Positions 8,534-18,465 of a stretch of 64,000 nucleotides of DNA are shown here, in pieces. The stretch lies in contig CM051456.1 in assembly GCA_028274465.1 (NCBI GenBank), positions 83,624,753 to 83,688,752 of the forward strand. Reading direction: 5' to 3'. The DNA is from Plantago ovata (Eukaryota; Streptophyta; Magnoliopsida; Lamiales; Plantaginaceae). Below the pieces are notes generated by a model. The model searched no databases. It was given only the letters and a program-made list of their open reading frames with translations, and had not been told where the DNA came from. The position numbers were made by a program, and so were the translations under genes. Each line of letters starts with the position of its first letter. Within the stretch, counting starts at the first letter, position 1.

Positions 8534-10104
8534 TGTTAGGAAACTTGTAATTTTGATGAGCAATTAACCATGCTAAATTAAGGAAAGTCCAGTAACTAGT
8601 ACTCTTAAGGTCCATAGGAATTTAGAATTTTAAGGACATTGTAAAAGAGGAACGTTTGCTGAAGACTTAGAGTAGGTGCTAGATAGGTTGGTTTTACCGC
8701 TTATGATGTATCTTGTTTTCTGAAAAGAAATACAACCTATTGAAGCATTTGCTGATGATGTACTTTGTTTACACAAACAAACTATTGAAGCATTTAGAAC
8801 CGCTCAGAAACTTGAAGTTTTCGAAGACTGAAGACTAGAAGATTTCTGAAGACTGGTATCTACAAAGGCACATGTTGCTCAGAAAGTGAAAACTTCAGCA
8901 ACGACATTGCATAAGCGAAAATCTAATCGACAGAGTAGGTTGTGCTTGCTGAAACTAAGACTGACCACTTGCTGATGAACATTTGTGACCTCTTGCTGAA
9001 AGTACTTGTTTTTGCGTTCCAATGTTACTGTTTGAATTTCATTCAAATGAGCATTAAATGCAAAGCTTGCACGCGAAGGACATGAAGACTAGAAGACAAA
9101 CAAGGACGCTGCTGAAAGTACAAAAGCAAGATAGTGACATTTTAAGGAACAAAAGCATTAAAATTTGAATTTCAAACGGCTCCTTATTTCACTATAAATA
9201 GAGGTCATCCGGCAAAGAGTTGAAGTGTGTCAGCAACGTGATCATACTCTCACTTGTGCTTAAACTCACATACTCTTCAAACACTCTTACTGCCATTGAT
9301 CCGTTCCAAGACTTAAAGCTTGAAAAACCTACTTGTGAAGAAGTAGAACTTACACGGCTAAGAAATTAGTTAAGTGTTCTTTCTTTCTTTCGAACAAGAA
9401 CAAGTCTTGACACCAGAAACATTCAAACTTGTTTACTGCAAAGTATTCAAAGTTTTGTTTCTTAGATTACTTGTTATAACTGAATAAGTTATAATTAAGT
9501 TATCTCATCCCAAACCTCTCTAACTGAAAATACACCCTTTCAGGCGTGATATTCAGGGGGAACTTAATCGAGCATAGTGTTGCTGATTAAGAGTACCAAG
9601 TTTGGTGTAGAACTAGGTTACGTTCTCTAGTTAGGTTGGAAACAAAGCAAGTGTGCTTTGGTTTCTGTTTGGATCGCTCTAGATATGTGTTGTAAGGAAC
9701 CTCAATCTTATCTTAGTGGATTCAGTCCTAAGAAAAGACAAACTGGATTAGTTGAGAGATTACGCCACTCTCAGATAACACTATAAAAGTGTTTGTGTGA
9801 TTTACTTACTATACTTAGTTTTCAGCAAAGCATATCTATCTGTACACAGTCACTCACTTCACTTGCTGAAACTATCACTTACTGACAAAGCACTTATTGT
9901 ATCAAAGACTTCCGCTCTCTGATTTTAAGTATCAACAAAACTAGTTACTGAAAAGTAACTTGCGCTTGCTGAGAAGTTAAGTATCAGCAAACTCATTACT
10001 GAAAAGTAATAAGCACTTGCTGAGAAAGTTTTTAAACGAAGAAAGTTTGAAAAGACTATTCACCTCTCCCTCTAGTCTTTTCTTGTTGTTTAAAGGGACC
10101 AACA
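8534..10104 (+). repeat. 5' LTR of C1
   Basis: The LTR is 1,571 bp with TG...CA ends and is matched by 42634-44205. A TATA box (CTATAAATAG) lies at 9192-9201. Many CTTGCTGA/TCAGCAA words occur on both sides of the promoter, and GAAGACT repeats lie around 8815-8855. Confidence 0.85.
9192..9201 (+). promoter_or_regulatory. TATA box of the C1 LTR
   Basis: CTATAAATAG fits the plant TATA consensus and is kept in the 3' LTR (about 43292-43301). In the copy at the right edge of the window it reads CTACAAATAG. Confidence 0.6.
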
Positions 10105-10106
10105 AG

Positions 10107-10121
10107 TGGTATCGGAGCTGG
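10107..10121 (+). other. Primer binding site of C1
   Basis: TGGTATCGGAGCTGG begins two bases after the LTR and resembles the initiator tRNA-Met primer site with one difference in the core (CGG for CAG). Confidence 0.7.
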
Positions 10122-10216
10122 AGGTTCTTTAACCTTCAGCACTGAACCTAGATCCCCTTAGGTGCTTTCCGTAAATCACTTTTCCTTGATCAGTTTGGTA
10201 GTGTTTTGCTGACAGG

Positions 10217-11383
10217 ATGTCTTTAGGAGACGGTCCCTTGCTGAAGCTGGAAAACTACGAAAAATGGCGAAACAACATGATGCTACATCTTGAGGCCATT
10301 AGTGATGAGATGGTTACTGTCATTAATGATGTACCTATCAAGATCACTAAGGTTGAAAGACGTTTTCCTCACAAAACCACTGAATTTGGAAAGGAAACTA
10401 TCTTAGGCGAACCGGTTGATACCGATGTTCCAAAACAAAGAGAGGAATGGACTTCCGACGAAGCTAAGAGATCCCGTCTTGATGGTCAAGCAAGAAACAT
10501 CATCATTCGATCAACTCCGGATACCATACAGTGCAGGAAAGAGCAGCTTCCCCAGAAAAGAAGGTCGAGCTTCCGATCAAGAAAGAGCAGTGAACCGGGC
10601 CTAGAATAGATCTTCTTTATTTTATTGACAGAGTCAGGCTGTTCTCGCAGCTTGAGTGGTGGGGTGCTAAAACTGCTAAGGAAGCTTGGAAAATGGTTCA
10701 AGATCTTGGTGTTGGATCTGACAAAACCAAGGAAAACAAACTCGAAGTGCTGAAGTTAAAGTTCCAGAACTTTAAACAAGGTACAAATGAGTCACTGGAA
10801 GACTTGGACTTCAGATTCACAACTCTTGTTAGTGAAATGGCTGCCTTGGGTGTTGGAAATCTTTATTCAGATTCTGAGAAGGTGAAAACCATCATCAGAA
10901 GTCTGAACCAAGAATGGATCCACACTCATAACTTATTACAATCAAGGAATGCCAGACATTACACCAACAGAGTTGTTCTCTCATCTTGCTACTGTCAACT
11001 ATGAGACAAAGCAAAGAGAAAATGTGTTTGCTGAAAAATCGCAAAACATTGCTCTTGCTGCAAAGCCGTCATCTTCTAAAGAGAAGAATGATAAAGAGCC
11101 TGTTGATGAAAACGCTTTGGTTGTTAAAAACATGAAGAAATTCATCAGTAAGGAACTTGAAAGGCGAAAAGCAAAAGAGAAGCTGAAAAAGCATCTTGGC
11201 AACAACTACCATAAGTACAAGAATGAGACTAGCTCGCTGAACAAGCAAGCTCAGCAAGGAACTTCATCAGAAGAACCAGCAGTTGGAAATGATCTCTGCT
11301 TTTACTGCAAAAAGCTTGGACACTTCAAAGCTAATTGCCCTTTGCTGAAAGGCAAATATGCTGAAAAGGCTATGGTGATGTGA
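10217..11383 (+). pseudogene. C1 gag (frameshifted)
   Basis: The start is the ATG at 10217, 110 bp after the primer site. The first 100 residues match Copia Gag N-termini (LENYEKWRNNM, then RNIIIRSTPDTIQ). The frame ends at a stop at 10607-10609 inside a segment unlike Gag. Gag resumes in another frame (10693-11004, with AKEAWKMVQDL) and shifts back (10949-11383). The C-terminal zinc knuckle is CFYCKKLGHFKANC. The product would have coated element RNA in cytoplasmic particles. At least two frameshifts and one stop make this copy non-functional. Confidence 0.75.
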
Positions 11384-13596
11384 AGTTAGGATGTATTACC
11401 ATTACGGGAGTTCTTTATGTCAAAAATCTTAAGTTTAATCTTTTCAGCATGAGTCAGTTTGCTGACAAAGGATATTTCATCAAAATCAAAAGTGATGAAT
11501 GTAAACTTATAGATTTCGAGACTAAGAAGGTTATTATGATTGCAAGAAGATCAGGAGGCTTGTACACCGTAGATTGGTCTTCAGCAATCGTTGAAAAATG
11601 CCTTGTCTCAGATCACGATTGCCTTGCTGAAAAAGCATGGTTATGGCATAAACGAACAAGTCATCTAAACTTCAAGACGCTGAATAAGCTGTCTAAAAAG
11701 GCACATGTAGTTGGATTACCTAAGGTTACTTTTAAGAAGGATGGTGTTTGCAATGCATGTCAGCAAGGAAAGAAAACCAAATCTTCTTTCAAGAACAAGG
11801 CAGTACCGTCAACTACAAAACCTTTACAACTCTTGCACATGGACTTGTTTGAATCTTCTTCAACAAGCTATGCTGGTAAAAATTATGGTCTGGTGGTGGT
11901 AGATGACTATTCAAGATTCAATTGGGTAGTATTTATCAAGCACAAATCTGAAACTAGGACTGAAATACCTAACTTGCTGAATAAGCTTGAAGTCATGAAA
12001 AATGACAAGGTAAAAGTCACAAGGACAGACCATGGTACTGAGTTTGTAAACCAGTACATAACTGAGTATTGCACTTCAAAAGGCATACAACATCAGTTAT
12101 CCTCAGTAAGGACACCACAGCAAAACGGTGTTGCTGAACGGAAGAATCGTACCCTAAAAGAAGCCGCAAGAACAATGCTTGCTGACACTGAAATAAGTGA
12201 GGCTTACTGGGTTGAAGCAATTAATACCGCCTGTTACACTCAAAACAGATATTTGATTACTAAGGAATACAACAAAACTCCTTATGAGTTGTCTGTTGGA
12301 AGGCCTCCTAATATCACTCATGTAAAAGTATTTGGTTGTAAGTGTTTCGTTCTTAATAACGGTAGAGAATACCTAAGAACATTTCAACCAAAGGCAGACG
12401 AAGCGATATTTCTCGGTTACTCTTTGCATAGTAAAGCTTATAGAGTTTCCAACAAAAAGGCACAAAAGATCGATGAATCAATGCATGTTGTATTCTACGA
12501 AAAGACACAAGGAGTACCTGCTGAAGAAGAAATATCAGAATGTATGAAAAAGTTAATCATACATGAGCAAAGAACTGAATCTAATGCTAGGCAAATCAAG
12601 TCAATTGAACTAAATGATGATTCTGACAATGACTCTCTTCCCCCAAGTCATGACAAGATAAATATAGTTCACGACAAGGAATTTCCGGCAAAAGACGCAG
12701 TTGCTCCGGAAGTTGCTGAAACTATGCAACCTCCCGTGCCTGCTGATGAATTACCACATTCTAGCAATGCTGAACAAGCAGTTGCTGATGAACCAATCTC
12801 AGCAGAGACACAAAATCCCAGTAGTACTGAACAAGTACATGTTGAAGAGTCACATGCTGATGAGCAAACATATCAAGATCCAACGAGCAGAAAACCTGTT
12901 AATAAATGGATTAGAGATCATCCCTCTATGGATATGATTGGTGATATTAATAAACGCCAAGTGACTAGATCCAAAGTTTCTGCTACTCATGGATTTGCTG
13001 AAGAAGCAACTGTTGTAGAAGTAGAATCATTGTTCTCTTGCTTTGTTTCAGAAATTAAACCTAAAACCATAGAAGAAGCTTTAAAGCATTCTGAATGGAT
13101 CAAGGCAATACAAGAAGAACTGGATCAATTTGAAAGGAACAAAGTCTGGAAACTTGTACCACCTGCTGAAGGCAAGAAAGTTATTGGTACAAAGTGGGTG
13201 TTCAGAAACAAGCTGAGTGAGTCTGGTGAAGTAACAAGAAATAAAGCACGTTTAGTTGCTCAAGGTTACTATCAGACTGAAGGATTGAACTATGATGAGT
13301 CTTATGCACCAGTTGCAAGATTGGATGCAATTAGGCTTTTCTTGGCCTTTGCTGCTCACAATGACTTCATTGTTTACCAAATGGATGTTAAAAGTGCATT
13401 GTTGAATGGTGAACTTGCTGAAGAAGTCTACTTAGAACAACCCCCTGGCTTTGAACTTCCCTCAGAAATCAAGATGGTATACAAGCTTCAGAAAGCTGTA
13501 TATGATCTAAGGCAAGCACCAAGAGCATGGTATGATACCTTGGCTAAGTTCTTGCTGGATAATGGTTTCAAGAAAGGTGAAGTTGATAAAACCTGA
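11380..13596 (+). pseudogene. C1 pol: integrase and N-terminal RT
   Basis: The frame is open for 738 codons. Residues 1-30 match the region just after a Copia protease ([16 protein letters not shown]), but the protease active site itself is missing, apparently deleted between the gag knuckle and here. The integrase zinc-binding residues are H90, H95, C124 and C127. The catalytic triad is D155, D217 and E253. A long Ala-Glu-rich linker (about 385-560) leads to the RT domain ([12 protein letters not shown], then [13 protein letters not shown]). A TGA stop at 13594-13596 cuts RT before the YVDD motif. Confidence 0.8.
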
Positions 13597-13602
13597 TTTA
13601 CC

Positions 13603-14551
13603 ATGAACCATTATGGTAAAATACTCTTAGTTCAAATTTATGTGGATGACATAATTTTTGGATCTAAGGACAAGCAACTTTGTGATGATTTTGCCAAACT
13701 CTTGACAAACAAATTTGAAATGAGTATGATGGGAAAATTGAATTATTTCCTAGGATTGCAAGTCAAGCAACTCAAAGATGGAATATTCATAAATTAAGCA
13801 AATATGCGAAAGAAATGCTCATAAAGTTTAGGATCAAAGAGGAAGAGAAACCTGAAAAGATCCCTATGAGTGTTGGTACTAAATTGGGATATACTAAAGA
13901 AGATAAAAGTGTTGAAGAACACAAGTATAGGAAGCTCATTGGTTCCTTGTTGTATTTAACATCAAGTAGACCTGACATTCAGTATGCTGTTTGTGTGTGT
14001 GCAAGATTCCAATCTGATCCAAGAGAATCACACTACAAAAAGGCAATCAAGATACTGAAATATGTCAAAGGTACAGTCAATGTTGGATTATGGTATCCTA
14101 AAGATTCAGGACTTGAGTTGGTAGGTTATTCTGATGCAGATCATGGAGGATCAACTCTTGATAGAAAAAGTACCTATGAACTTGTCAGTTTTTGGGTACT
14201 AGATTAATATCATGGTTAAGCAAGAAACAAACCTGTGTTGCCAATTCATCTATTGAATCTGAATACATTGCGGCTGGATGTTGCACGACTCAAATCCTAT
14301 GGATTCAGCAACAATTAAGAGATTATGATATTTCTGCAAAGAAAACACCAATCTTTTGTGATAATACGAGTGCTATTGCTATCACGCAAAATCTTAAGTT
14401 TCACTCTAGGACCAAACACACTGATATTAGACATCATTTCATTAGAGATCATGTGGAAAAAGGAAATATTGAGGTTGTGAAAGTAGGTACTGATGATCAA
14501 CTTGCTGACATCTTTACCAGCCCCTACCAGATAATAGATTCGCAATGCTAA
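13603..14551 (+). pseudogene. C1 pol: C-terminal RT and RNase H
   Basis: RT resumes in the same frame as 11380-13596, with YVDDIIFGS as the catalytic motif, up to a stop at 13795-13797. It then continues in a second frame (13815-14207, with SLLYLTSSRPDIQYAV and the RNase H aspartate in YSDADHGG) and a third (14192-14551, with SIESEYIAAG and CDNTSAI). The block ILWIQQQLRDY is typical of SIRE/Maximus RNase H. One stop and two frameshifts inactivate it. Confidence 0.8.
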
Positions 14552-14605
14552 GGTATAACCTTGGATTGATTGAATTACGTCAATAAAAGATACAATTGGT
14601 AGAAT

Positions 14606-14854
14606 GCTGAAACAGGTATTCAGCAAGCCAAAGTACTCCTACTTCATTAAAAGCTCCTTCCACTAATTTCTTCTAAGAAATGATAGGTCACTACATGATT
14701 GCTGAATCAGGCATTCAACAAGTAATTCCTTCCAAACGGGTATTTGTTAGGAAAGTTGATCACTTGCTGAGATATGCACTTAGTAAGAGAAAAACCTTAA
14801 AGATTGCTGAAACGGGTATTCAAACAATCAAAGATACAGAAACAGGTATTCAAG
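14606..14854 (+). repeat. Four copies of a GCTGAAACAGGTATTCA hairpin motif
   Basis: Copies start at 14606, 14701, 14806 and 14836. The first, GCTGAAACAGGTATTCAGC, has a perfect 6-bp stem with a 7-nt loop; the others have decayed stems. They fill the spacer between pol and the third ORF of C1. I see no gene in the rest of 14552-14870. Confidence 0.55.
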
Positions 14855-14870
14855 TATCAAGGGAATATTC

Positions 14871-16170
14871 TGATGAATGTGAATTTTACACTTTCATTTG
14901 AGTCTTTTTCACCTATTTTATCTATCCTCTATGTTAATTTAGCTATATTTTAGTGCATTTTATTAGAATAGTGTCACGTTTCCCTTTAGTTTTTATTTTA
15001 CAGGTTTTGGTTTAAAAACGAGGATTTCCGGTCAATTATATTGAAGTTGACAAGGAATTGGTGTTCTAGAAGCCTATTTGGAGTATCTGAAGGTTTCCGG
15101 ATAGGATTTGGAGTCTAGGGGTCGAATCTGGAGGTTAGAAGGCCACTAGAAGTCAGAAACTGAGTCCGAAAAGGGGAAGAAATCCAAAAACGCGTCGCCC
15201 GAAAAAACCTCCCGGGCGAATCGCCCAGGACGTGGGGCGAATTGCCCCACACCAGGCGACTCGCCCGGTGTGTGGGGCCCTTCGCCCCACACAAATTCGA
15301 AGCGTATATATAGTTGCTCAGTTTTCTCCGTTTTTCATAATTTTCCAGACCTTCTCTCTCACCTTTCTCTGTAGTTTTAGGTAGGAACTTCCCAGATCCT
15401 GTTCTGGGGGTTCATAGCTTAGGAGATACTTTTTTATAGCAGTTTGGAGCTTGTAAGATCTCGATTCTTCGGAGACTGACAACCTTCGGTAACATTGTAT
15501 CTTACAGTTTTTCTACTTATTTTTATATATCTTTCAACATGTTTTTTTCTATGATTTCTGTTGATTGCATGACAACTATGAGTAGCTAAACTTATCATTG
15601 GTGGTAGTATGTGAATTCTTAGCGAAGGGTTGATAATTATTCTAATGGCTATATAGCGCATTATACTCCGTGTTATTGGTTTATTTCTTTGATCTAGAGG
15701 AATCCATATCTTCGTATGTTGATTTATTATTGCACACAATTGGACCGGTCTTCGACCTATGCATATCTATATCTTCGTAGTGTTGAATAATTACGGAACA
15801 CAATTGGACAATTCTTTAGTCTTAGACCTATCAGAATCTATATCTTCGTAGTGTTTGATAATTGCAATAGGACAAGTTATTGATCAAAGATCTCCATGCA
15901 AAACCGAGGAATTTACGCATGATTATTAACCCGTTATGCTTTGAAGGACCATAGTATTACCAATCTCCATTATCTGTTAGAAAAACCTTTGCTATACCGT
16001 CTGCTGTTTTTATATTCTAAATTAGATTTGATAAAGCAAGTTATAGTCCTTAGAGATCGACACTCGAGGTCATTCTACTGCTACACTACGGTTTTCGTTG
16101 TAGTTGGGAATTGCCTTTAGCTAAATAACAAATTTATTTGATTAATTGAGTCTGACAATCTCGTTCATCA
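14871..16170 (+). repeat. 5' LTR of A2
   Basis: The LTR runs from TGATGAATG to TTCATCA. The stem-loop array is at about 15210-15293 and the TATA box at about 15306-15313. Three degenerate U5 repeats around TATCTTCGTAGTGTTG begin near 15706, 15768 and 15839. Confidence 0.87.
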
Positions 16171-16173
16171 AAT

Positions 16174-16191
16174 TGGCGCCGTTGCCGGGGA
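16174..16191 (+). other. Primer binding site of A2 (tRNA-Asp)
   Basis: TGGCGCCGTTGCCGGGGA is the exact complement of the 3' end of plant tRNA-Asp with its CCA, the primer typical of Athila elements. It lies three bases after the LTR. Confidence 0.85.
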
Positions 16192-16315
16192 CTATACACT
16201 TTTTTTCTGTTTAATTTGTTTATATTTTCAGCATTCAATTCCTAATTCTAGTAGTTTTAGTTTTCCTTTTTAATCTCTCTCTGATACTGCTTTCCTAGTC
16301 TGTTACAGATAGTGT

Positions 16316-17780
16316 ATGCCACATACATGATCTAGGGGGACACCGCTTGCTGATTCAATTGTTGAGATCGACAGAGTCTACCACCAAAGAAGGCGACTAC
16401 TTCAAAGGCGTGAACTAGAGGAAATAGAGGATACCGATTTCTCTGAATCTCTACACAGTCTTTTCAAGGAAATCGACGGAATGGCAGAAGCTAGACCACT
16501 GAAAGCATGGATTCAACCCTCCAAGGATCGTCTGAGGGGGCCGACAATTGTTCTTTCGTCTGCAACTCGAGATCTGGAAATCAAGAACCACGCATTCCAA
16601 CAACTTCCGAGGTTCTATGGCTTATCAAGGGAAGTTGTGATGGGGTACTTGCACGATATCGATGATTTCGTCAACCAACTCCCACGACCCGGAGCTGAAA
16701 TAACAACGGATGAGTTGCGGATCAAGGTTTTTGCTATGGGGCTTGGCGACAGAGCCAAGTCATGGTTGAGTTCTCTACCATCAGGCTCGCTGGACACTTG
16801 GGAAATGGTTTTTTCAGCTTTCATGGAAAAATACTTCCCTCACACCTTGACTACCGCGCTATAGGCGCAAATCACTGGATTCAAGAAGGACTATGATGAG
16901 ACCATCTACACCGCGTTTTAGAGGTTCCAAGATCTCACGAACAAGTGCCCTCACCATGGTTTTGAACTTTCTGACCTAGTCAACCACTTCTACAATGGAC
17001 TAACTTTCGAGAACCAACAAGTGGTGGATTTCCAATGCCGAGACAATATTTGGGAGGAAACCGCAGAAGCCGTCTGGGCAGTTTTTGAAAGGCTAGCTAA
17101 GGGTTCACAGTTCAAGGACCCAAGAGCGATGGTTAGGAGACGTGGACCTGAAGCTCCACCGACTCAAGAAGCCCCTATGTATAGGGGGGATGGGGATCAA
17201 TTCGAGTGCTTTACCAACGAATTGAAGCAAGTCCTCAAGAGTGCCACTGGAACAACTGTTTCAAATGAAGTTTGCCGAATATGCAAGAACTACGGACAAG
17301 GAGCTCATATGTGTAGATCGGAGCTTGCGTATGATGATGGAAACTGGGCACAAGGAGGCGAAGAGGAAGCCTTTGCTACGGAGTTTGTTACTCAAGAAGC
17401 TAGCTACGGACAAGATAGTAGGAATCCTCGAGTTGGATTTTGGAGAAGAGGGTTCCGAAACAATCAAGGATATGCACCGGCTAGCCAAACTTATGGCCCT
17501 AAGCAAGACCGTAGTAGGCTAAACTATGGTAATGATCACTGCAAAAACCCCGCTCCGAAAGAGCCACCGAAGTCGAAGTCGGCTCAACTGATGGAGAACT
17601 TGCAAAAGATGGTTGATCACACCCAAAGTTTTCTCAAACATTATGAATAAGATTCTGAGAAGACTAGAGCAAGACTTGATAGGTTGGAAGAGAGCACTAG
17701 GCTTGCCCATCAAAAGATGCAAGAGTTGATCGACCGAGGAGCAAGTAGGGAGCAAGGCAAGCTGCTAGCAACACTGAGAA
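16316..17780 (+). pseudogene. A2 gag (Athila type, several stops)
   Basis: The likely original start is the ATG at 16316, in frame with the longer open stretch from 16481; a TGA at 16328-16330 follows it. The capsid part matches Athila Gag (LGDRAKSWLSSLPSGS, later NKCPHHGFEL). Further in-frame stops occur near 16862, 16919 and 17648. The zinc knuckle reads CRICKNYGQGAHMC, so the usual histidine of CX2CX4HX4C is glutamine here, unlike A1. A coiled-coil segment follows. The frame shifts near 17770, before the protease. Confidence 0.78.
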
Positions 17781-17784
17781 GTCG

Positions 17785-18465
17785 ATGTCCATTAACTTGG
17801 TGGGTAATCTACCTGTTGAAATCACCATCAAGAAGGTTGCTAAGTGCGAGAGTTGCAAGGGGGAAGTGCCCCCACAGGCTAAGGAAGAAGAGAAGGACCT
17901 TGGTTCTGACGAGAGTGAAGAGGAGCAAGAGGATCCCGAGCCACTCCTTCAAAGTTTCGATGTTAAGGTCGGGATTGGGGAACTTGAAGATGTTCGTACC
18001 ACACTAGACACGGGATCCTACTCTAATGTGCTCCCTTTGAATGTGTACGAGAAGAGTAGCCTTGGAAAACTATCTGTGCATAAGGCTATTGTGCAACTAG
18101 CGGATGGATCCTTTTTGAGCCCCGAAGGCGTTGTGAACAATGTATTGGTCAAGATTGGTGAAGCTTTTGTATACACCGATTTTGTAGTTATGCCGGTGTC
18201 TACACCTGGGACAGGGGATGTCATTCTCTTGGGGCGAACGTTCTTGACTAAGCTACGCTCCGTGATGGACATCTACCGAAGCACTTGCACTATTGAAGTG
18301 GATGGCAAGCAACATGTGTTGCGAGCCATATCTGATCCACCTGATACTTCTCACACTGTTGACTACAGTGGTCTTAATGTCTATGTTCATTCTTATTTGC
18401 AGGTTCGAGGCATGAGGAGGAGATCCGTGAAGGGGAAGTCTAGTACCCTCAAGAAGAAGAGCTAG
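17785..18465 (+). CDS. A2 aspartic protease domain
   Basis: This 226-codon stretch is the continuation of gag after a 1-nt shift and is about 90% like the A1 protease by eye. An acidic linker (EEEKDLGSDESEEEQED) precedes the active site DTGSYSNVLP. The domain ends in a basic tail (KGKSSTLKKKS) shared with A1. In the family it cleaves Gag within particles. The ORF is intact from 17785, but that ATG is probably not a natural start. Confidence 0.75.
   Translation: MSINLVGNLPVEITIKKVAKCESCKGEVPPQAKEEEKDLGSDESEEEQEDPEPLLQSFDVKVGIGELEDVRTTLDTGSYSNVLPLNVYEKSSLGKLSVHKAIVQLADGSFLSPEGVVNNVLVKIGEAFVYTDFVVMPVSTPGTGDVILLGRTFLTKLRSVMDIYRSTCTIEVDGKQHVLRAISDPPDTSHTVDYSGLNVYVHSYLQVRGMRRRSVKGKSSTLKKKS

Noticed and set aside
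16174..16191. Possible tRNA gene at the GGCGCCGTTGCCGGGG sequence
   Set aside because: Only the primer-pairing 18 bases are present, at the expected place after an LTR; no cloverleaf around it.
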